Shown: positions 1 through 9,481, numbered from the stretch's first letter. The stretch: 64,000 nucleotides of DNA from Nakamurella lactea DSM 19367 (GCF_000426645.1 NZ_KE384549.1:146001-210000); one strand, 5' to 3'. A program made the numbers and translations. Notes: generated from the letters alone by a model not told the origin.

Positions 1-1493
1 TCACGGGCCAATGCCTGCCTGCCCAACTCGTCGAGCAAAGCGTCGTCGACGAGCAGCGTGCGCATGGCTTCGACGATGGATGCGTCGTCCCGGGGATTGA
101 CGAGTAGCGCGCCGCCACCGGCGTCGGCGATCTCCTTCATCGACCCGAAGTTCGAGGTGATCACCGGTGTGCCGACGGACAACGACTCGACGATCGGCAA
201 CCCGAAACCTTCGTTCACGGAGGGAAAGACGGTGAACCTCGCTAGCTCGTAGGCGCCCCACAGCAGATCGTCCTTGGCGGCCGAGATCGTTTCGACCGGC
301 CGACCCGCCAGCTGGAGTTTCTGCAGGTCGGCGGTGAAAATATCCGAGTTCCAGGCGTTGCCGCCGATGAAGGTCAGGGAGAACCTAAGACCTTCGCGCC
401 ACAGCACCTCGGCGGCGTGCAGCACGGCAACATGGTTCTTGCGAGGTTCGTGACTGCCGACCACCAGCACCATCGGAAGCTCCCCGAGCAGCAACCGCTC
501 CCCGGCGATCTTTCGCCGTGTTCTGGAGGGTGCGGGCGGTTCGGAGGCCAGGACCACAGGCTCGATCCGCGGCCCCTGGACGTCGATACTGTCGAGCATC
601 TTCCGCCACCCCCGGTATTCGCCGGCGGCGGCATGTGAGATCGGCACTACCACAGCCGCACCGCGGAGCGCGACCAGGTTGCGGGTGAAGCCCGGAATCA
701 GCCCATGATGGGCCGTCTCCGCTGTGGTGACCGGAACCAGGTCATATCCGATCGCTCCGAAGGTGCTGCGCGAGTATTTGGCGAGTGCCTGCACCCGACC
801 TGTGCGCTCGACCTCTGCCGCCAGCTCAGGTAACAGGTACCGGCAGCCCCATGGAACCACCAACGGATCGTTTTCTGGGATGGTCACCGGCGGTCCGCCC
901 CAAAAGGCCCGATGAGCTTCAGCGGCGGACAACGCGCGCATCGCGGTGAGATCGTCCGTCCAACCGATCATCAACGGACGGTGGTCGGCGGCCCATCGAC
1001 GGGTCGCCTCACGGGTGACCCGTTGAATACCGGTGGCGAAGTCTGTACGCGACGTGTGATGCACATCGACAACGACGCGGTCGGTGACGACCGAGACTTG
1101 GCGCCAGGGGCCGGCATCGAGGAGCCGGGGGAGTGGCCCGTTCCACAGACCGGCACGAAGAGCGGCCAGAACGCCGTCGAGTTCGGCCGCTCGATGGATG
1201 GCGATCACCCTCGCGGTGTCAGGCAGCTTCCCTTCTAGAACGGCGAGGGTGAGCCAGGTCTTCTCCGGGTCCATCGGCGTCAGCAGGTCTTGCAGTCGTG
1301 CCACCAATGAGGCGGTGTTCTTGGCGCCAGGCATCCGGCCGTTGAGGGCTGAGATCAACACGCCTATCCGCTGACGGAGGGCGTCCCGCCTGCTCGCACC
1401 GTGCCCGTCGATGTCATTGGCCAGGGCTTCGAGTGTCAGCCTCGGCGCGCGTCTGCGCACCAGGACGGAGCGAACGCGATCACTGATCGGCAT
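1..1493 (-). CDS. GT4 family glycosyltransferase, C-terminus beyond the window
   Basis: Reads leftward from an ATG at 1493 and runs off the window edge, with 497 residues visible and no stop. The C-terminal half is a GT-B Rossmann domain of the GT4 family: VVGSHEPRKNH opens the nucleotide-sugar domain and FPSVNEGFGLPIVES is the usual E-x7-E donor-binding motif. About 250 residues precede this domain and include DVHHTSRTDFATGIQRV, which is closely matched in the next gene upstream. Its start overlaps the end of that gene by 14 bp, so the two are probably co-translated. The likely role is sugar transfer onto a lipid-linked surface glycan at the cytoplasmic face of the membrane. Donor and acceptor cannot be read from the sequence. 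Confidence 0.88.
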   Translation of the reverse strand, partial: MPISDRVRSVLVRRRAPRLTLEALANDIDGHGASRRDALRQRIGVLISALNGRMPGAKNTASLVARLQDLLTPMDPEKTWLTLAVLEGKLPDTARVIAIHRAAELDGVLAALRAGLWNGPLPRLLDAGPWRQVSVVTDRVVVDVHHTSRTDFATGIQRVTREATRRWAADHRPLMIGWTDDLTAMRALSAAEAHRAFWGGPPVTIPENDPLVVPWGCRYLLPELAAEVERTGRVQALAKYSRSTFGAIGYDLVPVTTAETAHHGLIPGFTRNLVALRGAAVVVPISHAAAGEYRGWRKMLDSIDVQGPRIEPVVLASEPPAPSRTRRKIAGERLLLGELPMVLVVGSHEPRKNHVAVLHAAEVLWREGLRFSLTFIGGNAWNSDIFTADLQKLQLAGRPVETISAAKDDLLWGAYELARFTVFPSVNEGFGLPIVESLSVGTPVITSNFGSMKEIADAGGGALLVNPRDDASIVEAMRTLLVDDALLDELGRQALAR

Positions 1494-3057
1494 GCGTGTC
1501 CTCCTCCGTCCTGACTGCGCCCAGTTCGGGCTCGACCAGGCGCGACCACAGTTCTTCGGCATATTCTGCCCAGCTGCGGCCGCCGCGTCCGGCGATCTCG
1601 GACCGCAGTACCGCCAGTCGCTCGGGCTCGGTCAGCAGAGTTCTCATCGCGGTGAACAGCTCCGCATCCTCGCGTGGGTCGATGGTCAGGGTGCCACCGC
1701 CGACGGCTATCTCGGCCGTCGAGCCGTACCTGGTGGTGATCACCGGAGTGCCGAACGAAAGCGATTCCACGACCGGCAATCCGTATCCCTCATGGATCGA
1801 TGGGAAGACCGAGAACGAGGCTTCCCGATAGGAACGTTCGAGGATCTCGTCGGAGGCCGCTTTGAGGACCTCGACGGGGCGACCGGCGGCTACCAAGTCC
1901 GCGGCGCGGCGCGGGAAGTCACGACCCCAGCCGCTTCCGCCGATGAAACGCAAGCGGAAATTGAGCCCGTCACGCCAGAGCCGCTCGGCACAATGCAGAA
2001 CGGCCAGATGATTCTTTCGTGGCTCGTGTGAACCGACCACGAGCACCAAGGGTGTGCCGACCGCAGCGATAACTGTGTCGGCGATCGCGGCCGGCGGATC
2101 GGGCAGCATCACCGAGAACACCTGCGGCCCGACGAGTCCCTGGGTCGGCAGCATTTCGACGAATCCCTGCATCTCCGTCGCCGCCGCGGCGGAGATGCCG
2201 GCGATCCGCGAGGAGAATTTCAGGGCAGTGAGGTATCGGACAAATTTGCCGGCGTCAGCCGGTGGGACGAGGTCGGCGGAAACGATCGGGATTGCGTCGT
2301 ATCCGATGGCCACCAGTCTGCTTCCCGACCAGGCACCGACGGACGCGAGTCGGTCGCTGACGCCCGAGGGCGGCACTTCCACCAGGGCGACCACGCTGTG
2401 CCATGGGACCACAATCCGGGTTCGGATCGGCTGCGTCACGACATCACCGTCCCGGGGGGAGACGGGTGCGCCCTGGTGGTCAGGACGGGCGGCGGTGGAC
2501 GACGACCAATCGAGAACGCGGCTTGTTTCGCGGTCATCGAGCAGACGGAGCGCACCGCCGGACTCGGTCCACACCGCAAGAGTCACCTGGTGGCGCTGGT
2601 CCCATTCCGGCAACAGGTTTCGGACCACCCGCTGGATGCCGGTGTGTAAATCGTGCTTGGCCGAGTGATCGACGTCGACCAGCACACCGTGGGTCAGCAC
2701 CTCCATCTCCGAGAGCGGTTCGCCATGGTCCTGCGCCAGCGCCAGCCCCAGGTCGAGCAGCTCGATGGCCGCTTGATCTGTTGTCTCCAGCTTGAGGATC
2801 CGGCGGGCTTGCGCCACTTCGTCCCGAGTTGGATATGCGGCGGCCAGAGCGGTCAACACCAGCCACACCTGGTCGGCGGCCGGCTGATCTCCCAGCTGGC
2901 GGATCAAGGCGTCGAGAACGGTTGCCGCGTCGTCAGCCGGATCCTCGACGCGACCGGGTTGCCCTGCGTCGAACAGCAGGTCGGCCGCGCTGCGGAGGCG
3001 CTGTGCCAGGGCGAACCGGGCGCTTTCGGCGGCGCTGATTTCGGTTGCCCGAGTCAC
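1480..3057 (-). CDS. GT4 family glycosyltransferase with long N-terminal extension
   Basis: This 525-residue protein starts at a GTG that shares four bases (GTGA) with the stop of the coiled-coil gene. Its C-terminal half is a GT4 domain with LVVGSHEPRKNH and FPSIHEGYGLPVVES. The extension carries DVDHSAKHDLHTGIQRVVRN, the counterpart of the motif in the following gene, so the pair arose by tandem duplication. Families with this HTGIQR signature are known from polysaccharide and O-antigen loci as mannosyl- or rhamnosyltransferase-like proteins, but I infer no specific sugar. It ends 14 bp inside the next gene, forming a three-gene translationally coupled unit. Confidence 0.9.
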   Translation of the reverse strand: MTRATEISAAESARFALAQRLRSAADLLFDAGQPGRVEDPADDAATVLDALIRQLGDQPAADQVWLVLTALAAAYPTRDEVAQARRILKLETTDQAAIELLDLGLALAQDHGEPLSEMEVLTHGVLVDVDHSAKHDLHTGIQRVVRNLLPEWDQRHQVTLAVWTESGGALRLLDDRETSRVLDWSSSTAARPDHQGAPVSPRDGDVVTQPIRTRIVVPWHSVVALVEVPPSGVSDRLASVGAWSGSRLVAIGYDAIPIVSADLVPPADAGKFVRYLTALKFSSRIAGISAAAATEMQGFVEMLPTQGLVGPQVFSVMLPDPPAAIADTVIAAVGTPLVLVVGSHEPRKNHLAVLHCAERLWRDGLNFRLRFIGGSGWGRDFPRRAADLVAAGRPVEVLKAASDEILERSYREASFSVFPSIHEGYGLPVVESLSFGTPVITTRYGSTAEIAVGGGTLTIDPREDAELFTAMRTLLTEPERLAVLRSEIAGRGGRSWAEYAEELWSRLVEPELGAVRTEEDTHADQ

Positions 3058-3404
3058 CGACCGACCACCTTGAGGACCGTTCGGACCGATCGCAGCGGCT
3101 TGGTCACCCGCCAGGAAAGCGTGTGACGGATTGCCTCGAGCTCTTGGGTCACGGCGTGAGTGTGGCTACGCAGAAACTCCAACTCATCCGAGGACGACAT
3201 AGGCCGTGCCGCGGCTGCGGTGGTGGCCCAACTCGCCACGGCGCGGGTTCGCCAGGCGATCGCTGTCGCCAATGCTGCCTGCTCGTTCGACCGGGCGGCT
3301 GCCAGTTCGGAGCTGAGTTTTCGGATGCGCTCCCGGGCTTGTCGAAGCTCGGACTCGTCACTCTGATCCGGGGGAGTCGGCTCAGTGCCGGGTTCAATGC
3401 TCAC
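3054..3404 (-). CDS. small coiled-coil protein of glycan locus
   Basis: This 116-residue hydrophilic protein has no membrane segment. Residues about 15-40 and 70-95 look helical and charged with heptad-like spacing. It ends with HTLSWRVTKPLRSVR, a motif typical of the short helical stretch found next to or within glycosyltransferases and methyltransferases of O-antigen clusters (S-W-R-[IV]-T-x-P-L-R). Here it is a separate polypeptide joined to the GT4 gene by a GTGA overlap. A scaffold or partner role for the coupled glycosyltransferases is inference. No catalytic motif is visible. Confidence 0.75.
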   Translation of the reverse strand: MSIEPGTEPTPPDQSDESELRQARERIRKLSSELAAARSNEQAALATAIAWRTRAVASWATTAAAARPMSSSDELEFLRSHTHAVTQELEAIRHTLSWRVTKPLRSVRTVLKVVGR

Positions 3405-3527
3405 TCCGGGATAGTAACCGTGCTGTGACGTGCGGCCTGGAGCCCGAGGCTGCGACGGGTGGGATTGATCACGGCCGGACGGGGCCGAGCGGCACGAGTT
3501 GCGCAGTCCCCGCAGGGCGCAATGTCG

Positions 3528-4322
3528 TCATACGCGGGCGCGGAAGGTAACCGCCAGGTACGCGCCGTCGCGGACGCGATCTACGATCTCGAAGCCGCTC
3601 CGGTTCGCCAGCTCCTGCACGGACCGGCCGAGGAAGAAGCTCAGGTGAAATCGGGTGTTTTCGATAGCAAGGTCGTAGCAAGCCGTTGCGTGAGTCATCA
3701 GTCCACCTGGCTTGAGATGTTCGCGCATGGCAGCGAAGTCCGCGACCGGATCCTGTAGGTGCTCGATGAGGTTGTTCGAAAAGATCGCGTCGAATCGCGC
3801 CGACAGCTCGCCCCGGCTTCCCGCGACGAACGGAGATTCGGATCGTGCGATCGGCTCGTAGCCCCAGACATCCCAGCCCTCAGCTCGAAGTGAGCTGATG
3901 GTGCTCGCCCAGATCCCGCAGCCCCAGTTGAGATACAGCCCTCCAGCTTCAGGTGAGCATGACTCGAACGCCCGACGTTCCTCGGCAGTCGAGTCGCTCT
4001 CGCTGTACCTGTCGTAAAGCACGCCGTACTCGGCCGCTAGTTGAGATGCGCCCAGATCGAGCATCTTCATCGGTCCGAAGACGAAGTCGCAATCTGGGCA
4101 CTCGTAGCGTTGCAGGCGCCCGCCGCCGAACTGACACTCTGACTCGTGCGTCCGGTAGCGGTCCCGTCCGCCGCTGTGCCCACACACAGGACAGGTCAAC
4201 GTGCGGGTCAGGAGCGTCGAGTCGTAGATCGCATCCGCGGTCGCCCACCGGGCGCTGACCAAGTAGTCAGTGAGATCGTTGAAGCGCTGCTCGAGGCGGC
4301 TCGCGGGCTCCATATCGTTCAT
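3528..4322 (-). CDS. class I SAM-dependent methyltransferase with N-terminal zinc ribbon
   Basis: I place the start at the ATG at 4322 (264 residues). The reading frame stays open further upstream, but that would run into the divergent gmd gene. Residues about 45-85 hold two Cys pairs (CPVC and CPDC) forming a zinc ribbon. The methyltransferase core follows with LNWGCGIWA as SAM motif I, FDAIFSNNLIEHL as motif II and HLKPGGLM as motif III. This is the C-methyl/O-methyl sugar methyltransferase type of polysaccharide loci, though the substrate is unknown. It diverges from gmd across a 97-bp gap and may share its control region. The 123-bp gap to the coiled-coil gene suggests a separate transcript or a weak operon. 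Confidence 0.82.
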   Translation of the reverse strand: MNDMEPASRLEQRFNDLTDYLVSARWATADAIYDSTLLTRTLTCPVCGHSGGRDRYRTHESECQFGGGRLQRYECPDCDFVFGPMKMLDLGASQLAAEYGVLYDRYSESDSTAEERRAFESCSPEAGGLYLNWGCGIWASTISSLRAEGWDVWGYEPIARSESPFVAGSRGELSARFDAIFSNNLIEHLQDPVADFAAMREHLKPGGLMTHATACYDLAIENTRFHLSFFLGRSVQELANRSGFEIVDRVRDGAYLAVTFRARV

Positions 4323-4373
4323 GTTAGGTGCCCACGCCGGTCGCTCGGGGACGAAGGCGCGCGGTCCCACCGT

Positions 4374-4379
4374 TAGGAT
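4374..4379 (+). promoter_or_regulatory. probable -10 box of gmd
   Basis: TAGGAT lies 40 bp before the gmd ATG, in the 97-bp divergent gap. An AAGGAG ribosome site at 4410-4415 stands four bases ahead of the ATG at 4420, which fixes that start. No convincing -35 element is visible. Confidence 0.45.
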
Positions 4380-4419
4380 GACACCCGATTCGCTGTGCCC
4401 ATCCGTGACAAGGAGTCCC

Positions 4420-5406
4420 ATGCCCCGCGCTTTCATCACCGGAATCACCGGCCAGGACGGCCTCTACCTTTCGGAGCAGCTGATCGACAAGGGCTACGAG
4501 GTCTACGGCCTGATCCGCGGGCAGAACAACCCGAAGCGCGCGCTGGTCGAGAGCGAGGTGCCCGGCGTCAAGCTGATCACCGGCGACATCACCGACCTGT
4601 CCAGCCTGATGCGCGCGTTCAACACCGCGCAGCCGGATGAGGTCTACAACCTCGGAGCCATCTCCTTCGTGGCGTACTCCTGGGAGAACGCCAAGCTCAC
4701 CACCGACGTCACCGGTAACGGCGTGCTCAATGTGCTCGAGGCGACCCGGCTGTACGCCGGCAACGATCTGAGCAAGGTCCGCTTCTACCAGGCGTCGTCG
4801 TCGGAGATGTTCGGCAAGGTGCAGGAGGTGCCCCAGCGCGAGAGCACGCTGCTCTGGCCTCGTTCGCCGTACGGCGTGGCGAAGGTCTACGGCCACTACA
4901 TGACCATCAACTACCGCGAGTCCTACGGCATGCACGCCAGCTCCGGGATCCTGTTCAACCACGAGTCGCCGCGTCGCGGCCCGGAGTTCGTCACCCGCAA
5001 GGTGACCCAGGCCGTCGCCCGGATCTCGCTCGGGCTGCAGGACAAGGTGTCGCTGGGCAACCTGGATGCCAAGCGCGACTGGGGGTTTGCCGGCGACTAC
5101 GTCGATGCGATGTGGCGGATGCTGCAGGCCGACGAGGCCGACGACTACGTCGTGGCCACCGGTGAGACCCACTCGATCCGTGAACTGCTGGACGTCGCGT
5201 TCAAGCGGGTCGGCATCGACGACTGGGAGAAGTTCGTCTTCGTCGATCCGCAGTTCTTCCGTCCGGCCGAGGTCGACCTGCTGATCGGCGATCCGGCCAA
5301 GGCCAAGGAGAAGCTGGGCTGGGAGCCGAAGGTCGGCTTCCCGGAGCTGGTCACCATGATGGTGGACTCCGACGTCGAGAAGCAGCGCGCGCTGGCCGGG
5401 AAGTAA
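4420..5406 (+). CDS. gmd: GDP-mannose 4,6-dehydratase
   Basis: The 328-residue product converts GDP-D-mannose to GDP-4-keto-6-deoxy-D-mannose, the branch point to GDP-fucose, GDP-rhamnose and related sugars. It is an extended SDR: GITGQDG near residue 8 is the NADP-binding glycine motif, SSSEMFG carries the catalytic Ser/Glu, and YGVAK holds the catalytic Tyr and Lys. [16 protein letters not shown] and the GDW/RDWG region are GMD hallmarks. It is slightly shorter than the usual 340-370. The longer in-frame extension upstream overlaps the divergent methyltransferase and lacks a ribosome site, so I reject it. Eight bases separate it from a second GMD-like gene, and a GDP-mannose pyrophosphorylase follows. 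Confidence 0.95.
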   Translation: MPRAFITGITGQDGLYLSEQLIDKGYEVYGLIRGQNNPKRALVESEVPGVKLITGDITDLSSLMRAFNTAQPDEVYNLGAISFVAYSWENAKLTTDVTGNGVLNVLEATRLYAGNDLSKVRFYQASSSEMFGKVQEVPQRESTLLWPRSPYGVAKVYGHYMTINYRESYGMHASSGILFNHESPRRGPEFVTRKVTQAVARISLGLQDKVSLGNLDAKRDWGFAGDYVDAMWRMLQADEADDYVVATGETHSIRELLDVAFKRVGIDDWEKFVFVDPQFFRPAEVDLLIGDPAKAKEKLGWEPKVGFPELVTMMVDSDVEKQRALAGK

Positions 5407-5414
5407 CCGCGCCG

Positions 5415-6389
5415 ATGACGCACGGCACCGAACGGGTCCTGATCACCGGGATCACCGGTCAGGACGGCGGGTACCTTGCCGAGCAATTGTCGAACGACGG
5501 CGCGGAGATCCATGGGCTCGTCAGAGACGGCGATGAGGCCGCGTCCGGGCTTCTGCAGCGTTTGCCGCAGGCGCAGCTGCACACCGGCGACCTGACGGAC
5601 ACGGAGGGCATGCGCGACTTGCTCCGCGTGCTCAAGCCGAGTGAGGTCTACAACCTCGCCGGCATCTCGTCGGTGGCTCAATCGTGGGAACAGCCCACGC
5701 TGACGGCGGAAGTCACCGGGGTGGCGGTGGCGGTGCTGCTGCAGACTGCCTGGCAGCTGACCGAGAGCGGCAACCCGGTCAGGTTCGTCCAGGCATCCAG
5801 CGCCGAAATGTTCGGCAATCCGCAGCGGAGTCCCCAGAACGAAAGCACCCCGATCGCGCCGGTCAGCCCGTACGGTGCGGCGAAGGCATATGCCCATCAT
5901 CTGGTCGGGGTCTACCGAGCACGTGGACTTCACGCGTGCTCGCTCATCTTGTACAACCACGAATCGCCGCGCCGGCCATCGTCGTTCGTCACTCGGAAGA
6001 TCACTCAGGCGGCAGCCCGAATAGCCGGCGGCGACACCGAGCAGTTGGCGCTCGGCAATTTGGATGCTCGCCGCGATTGGGGCTGGGCCCCGGATTATGT
6101 GGACGCCATGGTCAGGGCAGCCCGGCACGCGGTGCCCGGGGACTACGTCATCGCGACCGGCGTGGAGCACACAGTGCGGGACTTCGTGGCTGCCGCCTTC
6201 GTCGCGGCGGGAATCGACGACTGGAACCAGTACGTGCGGGTCGATCCGCGGTTTTTCCGGCCGGTCGATGCTGTAGAGCAGATCGGCGACCCGAGCAAGG
6301 CCGGCCAACTCCTCGGTTGGGCGCCCACCGTCCCGTTCGATGAGATCGTCGCCCGGATGGTCCGGGCCGAGAACCAGCCGGCCGAATAG
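5415..6389 (+). CDS. GMD paralogue (GDP-mannose dehydratase family)
   Basis: This 324-residue extended SDR is clearly homologous to its neighbour: [35 protein letters not shown] and a [16 protein letters not shown] segment are all kept. Because the GMD signatures survive, it is a dehydratase paralogue rather than a recognisable RMD or GDP-fucose synthase. A different function, such as 4-reduction of the GMD product, would need new activity in a GMD scaffold. It starts eight bases after gmd and ends 23 bp before manC, so the three are one operon. In many loci gmd is followed by a reductase gene, and here the paralogue occupies that place. Confidence 0.85.
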   Translation: MTHGTERVLITGITGQDGGYLAEQLSNDGAEIHGLVRDGDEAASGLLQRLPQAQLHTGDLTDTEGMRDLLRVLKPSEVYNLAGISSVAQSWEQPTLTAEVTGVAVAVLLQTAWQLTESGNPVRFVQASSAEMFGNPQRSPQNESTPIAPVSPYGAAKAYAHHLVGVYRARGLHACSLILYNHESPRRPSSFVTRKITQAAARIAGGDTEQLALGNLDARRDWGWAPDYVDAMVRAARHAVPGDYVIATGVEHTVRDFVAAAFVAAGIDDWNQYVRVDPRFFRPVDAVEQIGDPSKAGQLLGWAPTVPFDEIVARMVRAENQPAE

Positions 6390-6412
6390 TGCTCGAAAGG
6401 GACAACTCTCAC

Positions 6413-7516
6413 ATGACATCAGGCAACGTCCGACCGGCCATCGACGACTTCTGGGCGGTGATTCCGGCCGGCGGCGCCGGCACTCGTCTGTGGCCACTGT
6501 CCAGGGCAGGCGCGCCGAAATTCCTGCACGACCTGACCGGATCGGGCCGCACGCTGATCCAAGCCACGGTCGATCGGCTGGCGCCGCTGTGCGGCGAGCG
6601 GCTGATGGTCGTGACAGGCAATGCGCACGCCGCTGCCGTCGCCGAGCAGCTACCGGAGCTGGCAGCCGAGTCGATCCTGGCCGAGCCGTCTCCCATGGAT
6701 TCGATGCCGGCCATCGGCTGGGCCGCGGCGCTGCTCGAGGTCAGGGATCCGTCCGCCGTGCTGGGTTCGTTCGCCGCCGACCATGTCATTGCCGACGCCG
6801 AAGCCTTCCGTGACTGTGTCCGCGAGGCAGTGGCCGTGGCGCGGACCGGCCAACTCGTGACGATCGGCATCGAGCCGACCTTCCCCTCGTCCGGATTCGG
6901 ATACATCCGGCTCGGTGACGCCCTGGATGTCGACGGCGCGCCGTCCGCACGCCGAGTGGCCGAATTCGTCGAGAAACCCGACGAGGCCACGGCGCAGCGC
7001 TACCTGGACGGCGGCGACTACCGCTGGAACGCCGGCATGTTCGTGGTTCGGGCGTCGGTGCTGATGGACATGATCGCCGGGTATCAGCCCGAGCTGGCTG
7101 CCGGGTTGCGGCAGCTGGCCGCAGGGCAGGCCGAGCTGGACAGCGTCTGGCCGGGACTGACCAAGATCGCGATCGATCATGCCGTGGCGGAGCCGGCCGC
7201 CGCCGACGGCCGGGTGGCCGTCATCCCGGCCGGGTTCGACTGGGACGACGTCGGCGACTTCGCCTCGTTGTCGGCGCTGCTGCCGGCCGCCGCCGGCGCA
7301 TCGGCCAAGGTGTTGGGCGATCCGGCGTCGGTGATTCTGCAGGACGCCACCGGCACGGTGGTCACCGGCGGCCGTACCGTGGTGCTGCTCGGCCTGAAGG
7401 ACGTCGTGATCGTCGACACCCCGGACGCCCTGCTGGTGGCCAGCCGCGAGCGGGCACAGGACGTCAAACAGATCGTCGAATTGCTCAAGTCGTCCGAGCG
7501 CGGACATCTGACCTGA
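6413..7516 (+). CDS. manC: mannose-1-phosphate guanylyltransferase
   Basis: The 367-residue product makes GDP-mannose from mannose-1-phosphate and [18 protein letters not shown] near the N-terminus is the nucleotide-binding signature, APKFL follows it, and FVEKPD is the sugar-1-phosphate binding motif. The length fits the short form without a fused isomerase domain. The ATG at 6413 is chosen over a GTG that overlaps the upstream stop, because a GAAAGGG ribosome site lies 12 bases before it. It supplies the substrate of the two upstream dehydratases, and its own substrate is made by the manA/manB genes 13-16 kb further on. Confidence 0.92.
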   Translation: MTSGNVRPAIDDFWAVIPAGGAGTRLWPLSRAGAPKFLHDLTGSGRTLIQATVDRLAPLCGERLMVVTGNAHAAAVAEQLPELAAESILAEPSPMDSMPAIGWAAALLEVRDPSAVLGSFAADHVIADAEAFRDCVREAVAVARTGQLVTIGIEPTFPSSGFGYIRLGDALDVDGAPSARRVAEFVEKPDEATAQRYLDGGDYRWNAGMFVVRASVLMDMIAGYQPELAAGLRQLAAGQAELDSVWPGLTKIAIDHAVAEPAAADGRVAVIPAGFDWDDVGDFASLSALLPAAAGASAKVLGDPASVILQDATGTVVTGGRTVVLLGLKDVVIVDTPDALLVASRERAQDVKQIVELLKSSERGHLT

Positions 7517-7523
7517 CGATGCG

Positions 7524-7580
7524 CCCGCGGTTCGCGGGTGTGACGAGTCCCGAATCCGGAGTGAGATTCTCGCCGGATTC
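7524..7580 (+). terminator. double hairpin after manC
   Basis: Two consecutive inverted repeats follow the manC stop. The first is CCCGCG-gtt-CGCGGG (7524-7538). The second is GAATCCGG...CCGGATTC (7552-7559 with 7573-7580), with an inner GAG/CTC pairing. There is no T-run, as is common for actinobacterial terminators. Confidence 0.6.
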
Positions 7581-7628
7581 ATAGCTGGGCCCCCGCCGTC
7601 GGATGCGGGTGTCGGCGGCATCCCCCGG

Positions 7629-7634
7629 TAGAGT
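7629..7634 (+). promoter_or_regulatory. -10 box of the first flippase-like gene
   Basis: TAGAGT ends nine bases before the ATG at 7644. A transcript from it would have almost no leader, which favours that ATG over the GTG at 7638. Confidence 0.45.
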
Positions 7635-7643
7635 CCCGTGGCG

Positions 7644-8666
7644 ATGACATCCTCTTCCGACGCCCCGGGCGCGCAGCATCCGACGGCCAGCGCCGAGGGG
7701 GCGGCACCACCGGTCGGCGGGTCACGCCGACGTCTGCTGACGCAGCTCGTCAAGATCGTTGGGTTCGTCATCGCGATCGTCGCCGTCGGTCTCTGCGTGC
7801 GCATCCTGGTCCGCGAATGGCCGACGGTGTCGGCGGCACTGCGGCATGCCAACCTGTGGCTGTTGCTGCTGGCGCTGCTGCTGGGCGGGATCGGCATGTG
7901 GCTGCTGGCGGTTCTCTGGTGGCGCTGTCTGGCCGTGTTCGGCGTCCGGCGGGGCGTGGCCGAGGTGTCGTCCTGGTATTTCGCCGGCGAGCTCGGCAAG
8001 TATCTGCCGGGTGGCATCTGGACGGTCGTCGGACGCGGTGAACTGGCCCGACGCGCCGGAGTATCGCGGTCGACCGCCTACGCCACCACGCTGTTCTCGT
8101 TGGCGTTGATGTGTGTGGGCGGAGGCGTCGCCTGTGGCCTGCTGGTCCCGTTCTTCGCGCTCGACGGCGGCCGGTTCGGACCGGAGTTGATGCTGATCGC
8201 CCTGGTGCCGATTGGCATAGTCGTGGTGCATCCGGCGGTCTTCGGTCGGCTGCTCGCCCTGGCGAAGCGCGTCACCAAGGGCCGGCTGGACCTGACCGCG
8301 CCCCGGTGGTCGGCGATGCTCGGGCTGATCGCACTGGCCACTCCGACCTGGTTGGCTGTCGGCGCGGCGTCGTCGGTGATCACCGCGGCGCTGGGATTCG
8401 AGCAGCAACCGGCCAGAGTGGCGTTCGCCGCCGTGGTCGCCTGGATCGTCGGATTTCTGGCCGTGCCGGTACCCGCCGGAGCGGGGATCCGGGAGCTACT
8501 GTTCATCGTCGCCTGCGGAATGGCGATCGGCCCGGCCACCGCGGTCGCCGGAGTCGCCAGAGTATTTCTGATCGTGGTGGATGCTGTCGGCGGGATCGCC
8601 GGGTTGCTCACCGTACGCTGGGCCGGGCGACGTCGCCCGGCCGAAATCGGACAGTTGGAGACCTGA
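7644..8666 (+). CDS. YbhN/AglD-like integral membrane protein (LPG synthase TM family)
   Basis: The product has 340 residues, about seven to eight hydrophobic segments from residue 30 onward, and a short Ser/Ala-rich cytoplasmic head. ELGKYLPGGIW and PVPAGAGIRELLF are the two conserved signatures of the lysylphosphatidylglycerol synthase transmembrane (UPF0104) family. The catalytic MprF C-terminal domain is absent, so it is not an aminoacyl-lipid synthase. Family members near glycosyltransferases are proposed to move or process lipid-linked sugars, so that role is inference here. The next gene begins immediately after its stop (TGAGTG). A second paralogue lies at 11.3-12.4 kb. Confidence 0.82.
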   Translation: MTSSSDAPGAQHPTASAEGAAPPVGGSRRRLLTQLVKIVGFVIAIVAVGLCVRILVREWPTVSAALRHANLWLLLLALLLGGIGMWLLAVLWWRCLAVFGVRRGVAEVSSWYFAGELGKYLPGGIWTVVGRGELARRAGVSRSTAYATTLFSLALMCVGGGVACGLLVPFFALDGGRFGPELMLIALVPIGIVVVHPAVFGRLLALAKRVTKGRLDLTAPRWSAMLGLIALATPTWLAVGAASSVITAALGFEQQPARVAFAAVVAWIVGFLAVPVPAGAGIRELLFIVACGMAIGPATAVAGVARVFLIVVDAVGGIAGLLTVRWAGRRRPAEIGQLET

Positions 8667-9440
8667 GTGGCAGCCCGCCAACGGAGAACGACCGCTGACA
8701 CTTCGCCGCGGGGCACCCTCGCCTGGCGAGCCAAGAGCGCCTATGCCAAATCGGCGCGCGGTGCCGGCGCAATCCTGATTCGTCTGCACGTGCTTCCGAG
8801 CAGTCCGCCGCCAGGAGATCGGCGCATCCGCCATTGGCTGTTCAGCCTCACCAGAATTCACGACTCGCTGGGCATGGCCGAGCTGGGCGTGCCGTGGTGG
8901 ACCTATCGATCCATCGATGCGGTCGACGGTTGGCTGTCCGCCAGGTCGAAGCCGATCCGGGTCTTTGAGTACGGCTCGGGCGCCAGCACGTTCTGGCTGT
9001 CCGCTCGGGCGGACGAGATCTTCTCGGTCGAGCATCACCGCGGGTTCGCCGACATGATGCGACCCGAGTTGGCGAAGCTGAAAAACGTGACCTTCCTACA
9101 GGTGGACGCACCAGCCTCCGAAGCGCCGAGAATCGGCTCGGCGAAGATCGGCAGCGAACACCTGGACTTCTACGACTACGTGCACGCGATCGACACGGTC
9201 GAGGGTGATTTCGACGTGGTGGTAGTGGACGGCCGGGCACGCGAGGCCTGCCTGCGGATCGCCGTCGACCGACTGGCGCCGGGTGGCGTGATCATCTTCG
9301 ACAATTCGCACCGCAAGCGTTATGTGGACGCGATTGCCGCCAGCGGGCTGACCGAACGTATCTATGGCGGCCTCACACCGACCCTGCCCTATCCGGACCG
9401 CACGTCCCTGTTGACGAAGTCCGACCCAGGCGTCGCCTGA
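8667..9440 (+). CDS. class I SAM-dependent methyltransferase-like protein
   Basis: The 257-residue protein starts at a GTG immediately after the upstream TGA. A basic first 50 residues precede a Rossmann core with VFEYGSGASTFWLS (SAM motif I), EIFSVEHH (acidic residue after strand 2), FDVVVVDGR and LAPGGVIIFDNS. The arrangement resembles FkbM/macrocin-O-methyltransferase-type proteins of polysaccharide clusters. The substrate is unknown. Being translated from the flippase-like transcript suggests it modifies the same glycan or its lipid carrier. Confidence 0.75.
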   Translation: MAARQRRTTADTSPRGTLAWRAKSAYAKSARGAGAILIRLHVLPSSPPPGDRRIRHWLFSLTRIHDSLGMAELGVPWWTYRSIDAVDGWLSARSKPIRVFEYGSGASTFWLSARADEIFSVEHHRGFADMMRPELAKLKNVTFLQVDAPASEAPRIGSAKIGSEHLDFYDYVHAIDTVEGDFDVVVVDGRAREACLRIAVDRLAPGGVIIFDNSHRKRYVDAIAASGLTERIYGGLTPTLPYPDRTSLLTKSDPGVA

Positions 9441-9470
9441 CATCAGGTGCCGGCCGGCACGCCGCGGACT

Positions 9471-9476
9471 AACGTT
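9471..9476 (+). promoter_or_regulatory. -10 box for a leaderless transcript
   Basis: TAACGT is followed by five bases and then the ATG at 9482. Transcription would begin at or next to the start codon. No ribosome site is present. Confidence 0.45.
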
Positions 9477-9481
9477 GCCGC

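Noticed and set aside
4270..4419. Longer N-terminus for gmd
   Set aside because: It would overlap the divergent methyltransferase and lacks a ribosome site. The family begins at the ATG at 4420.
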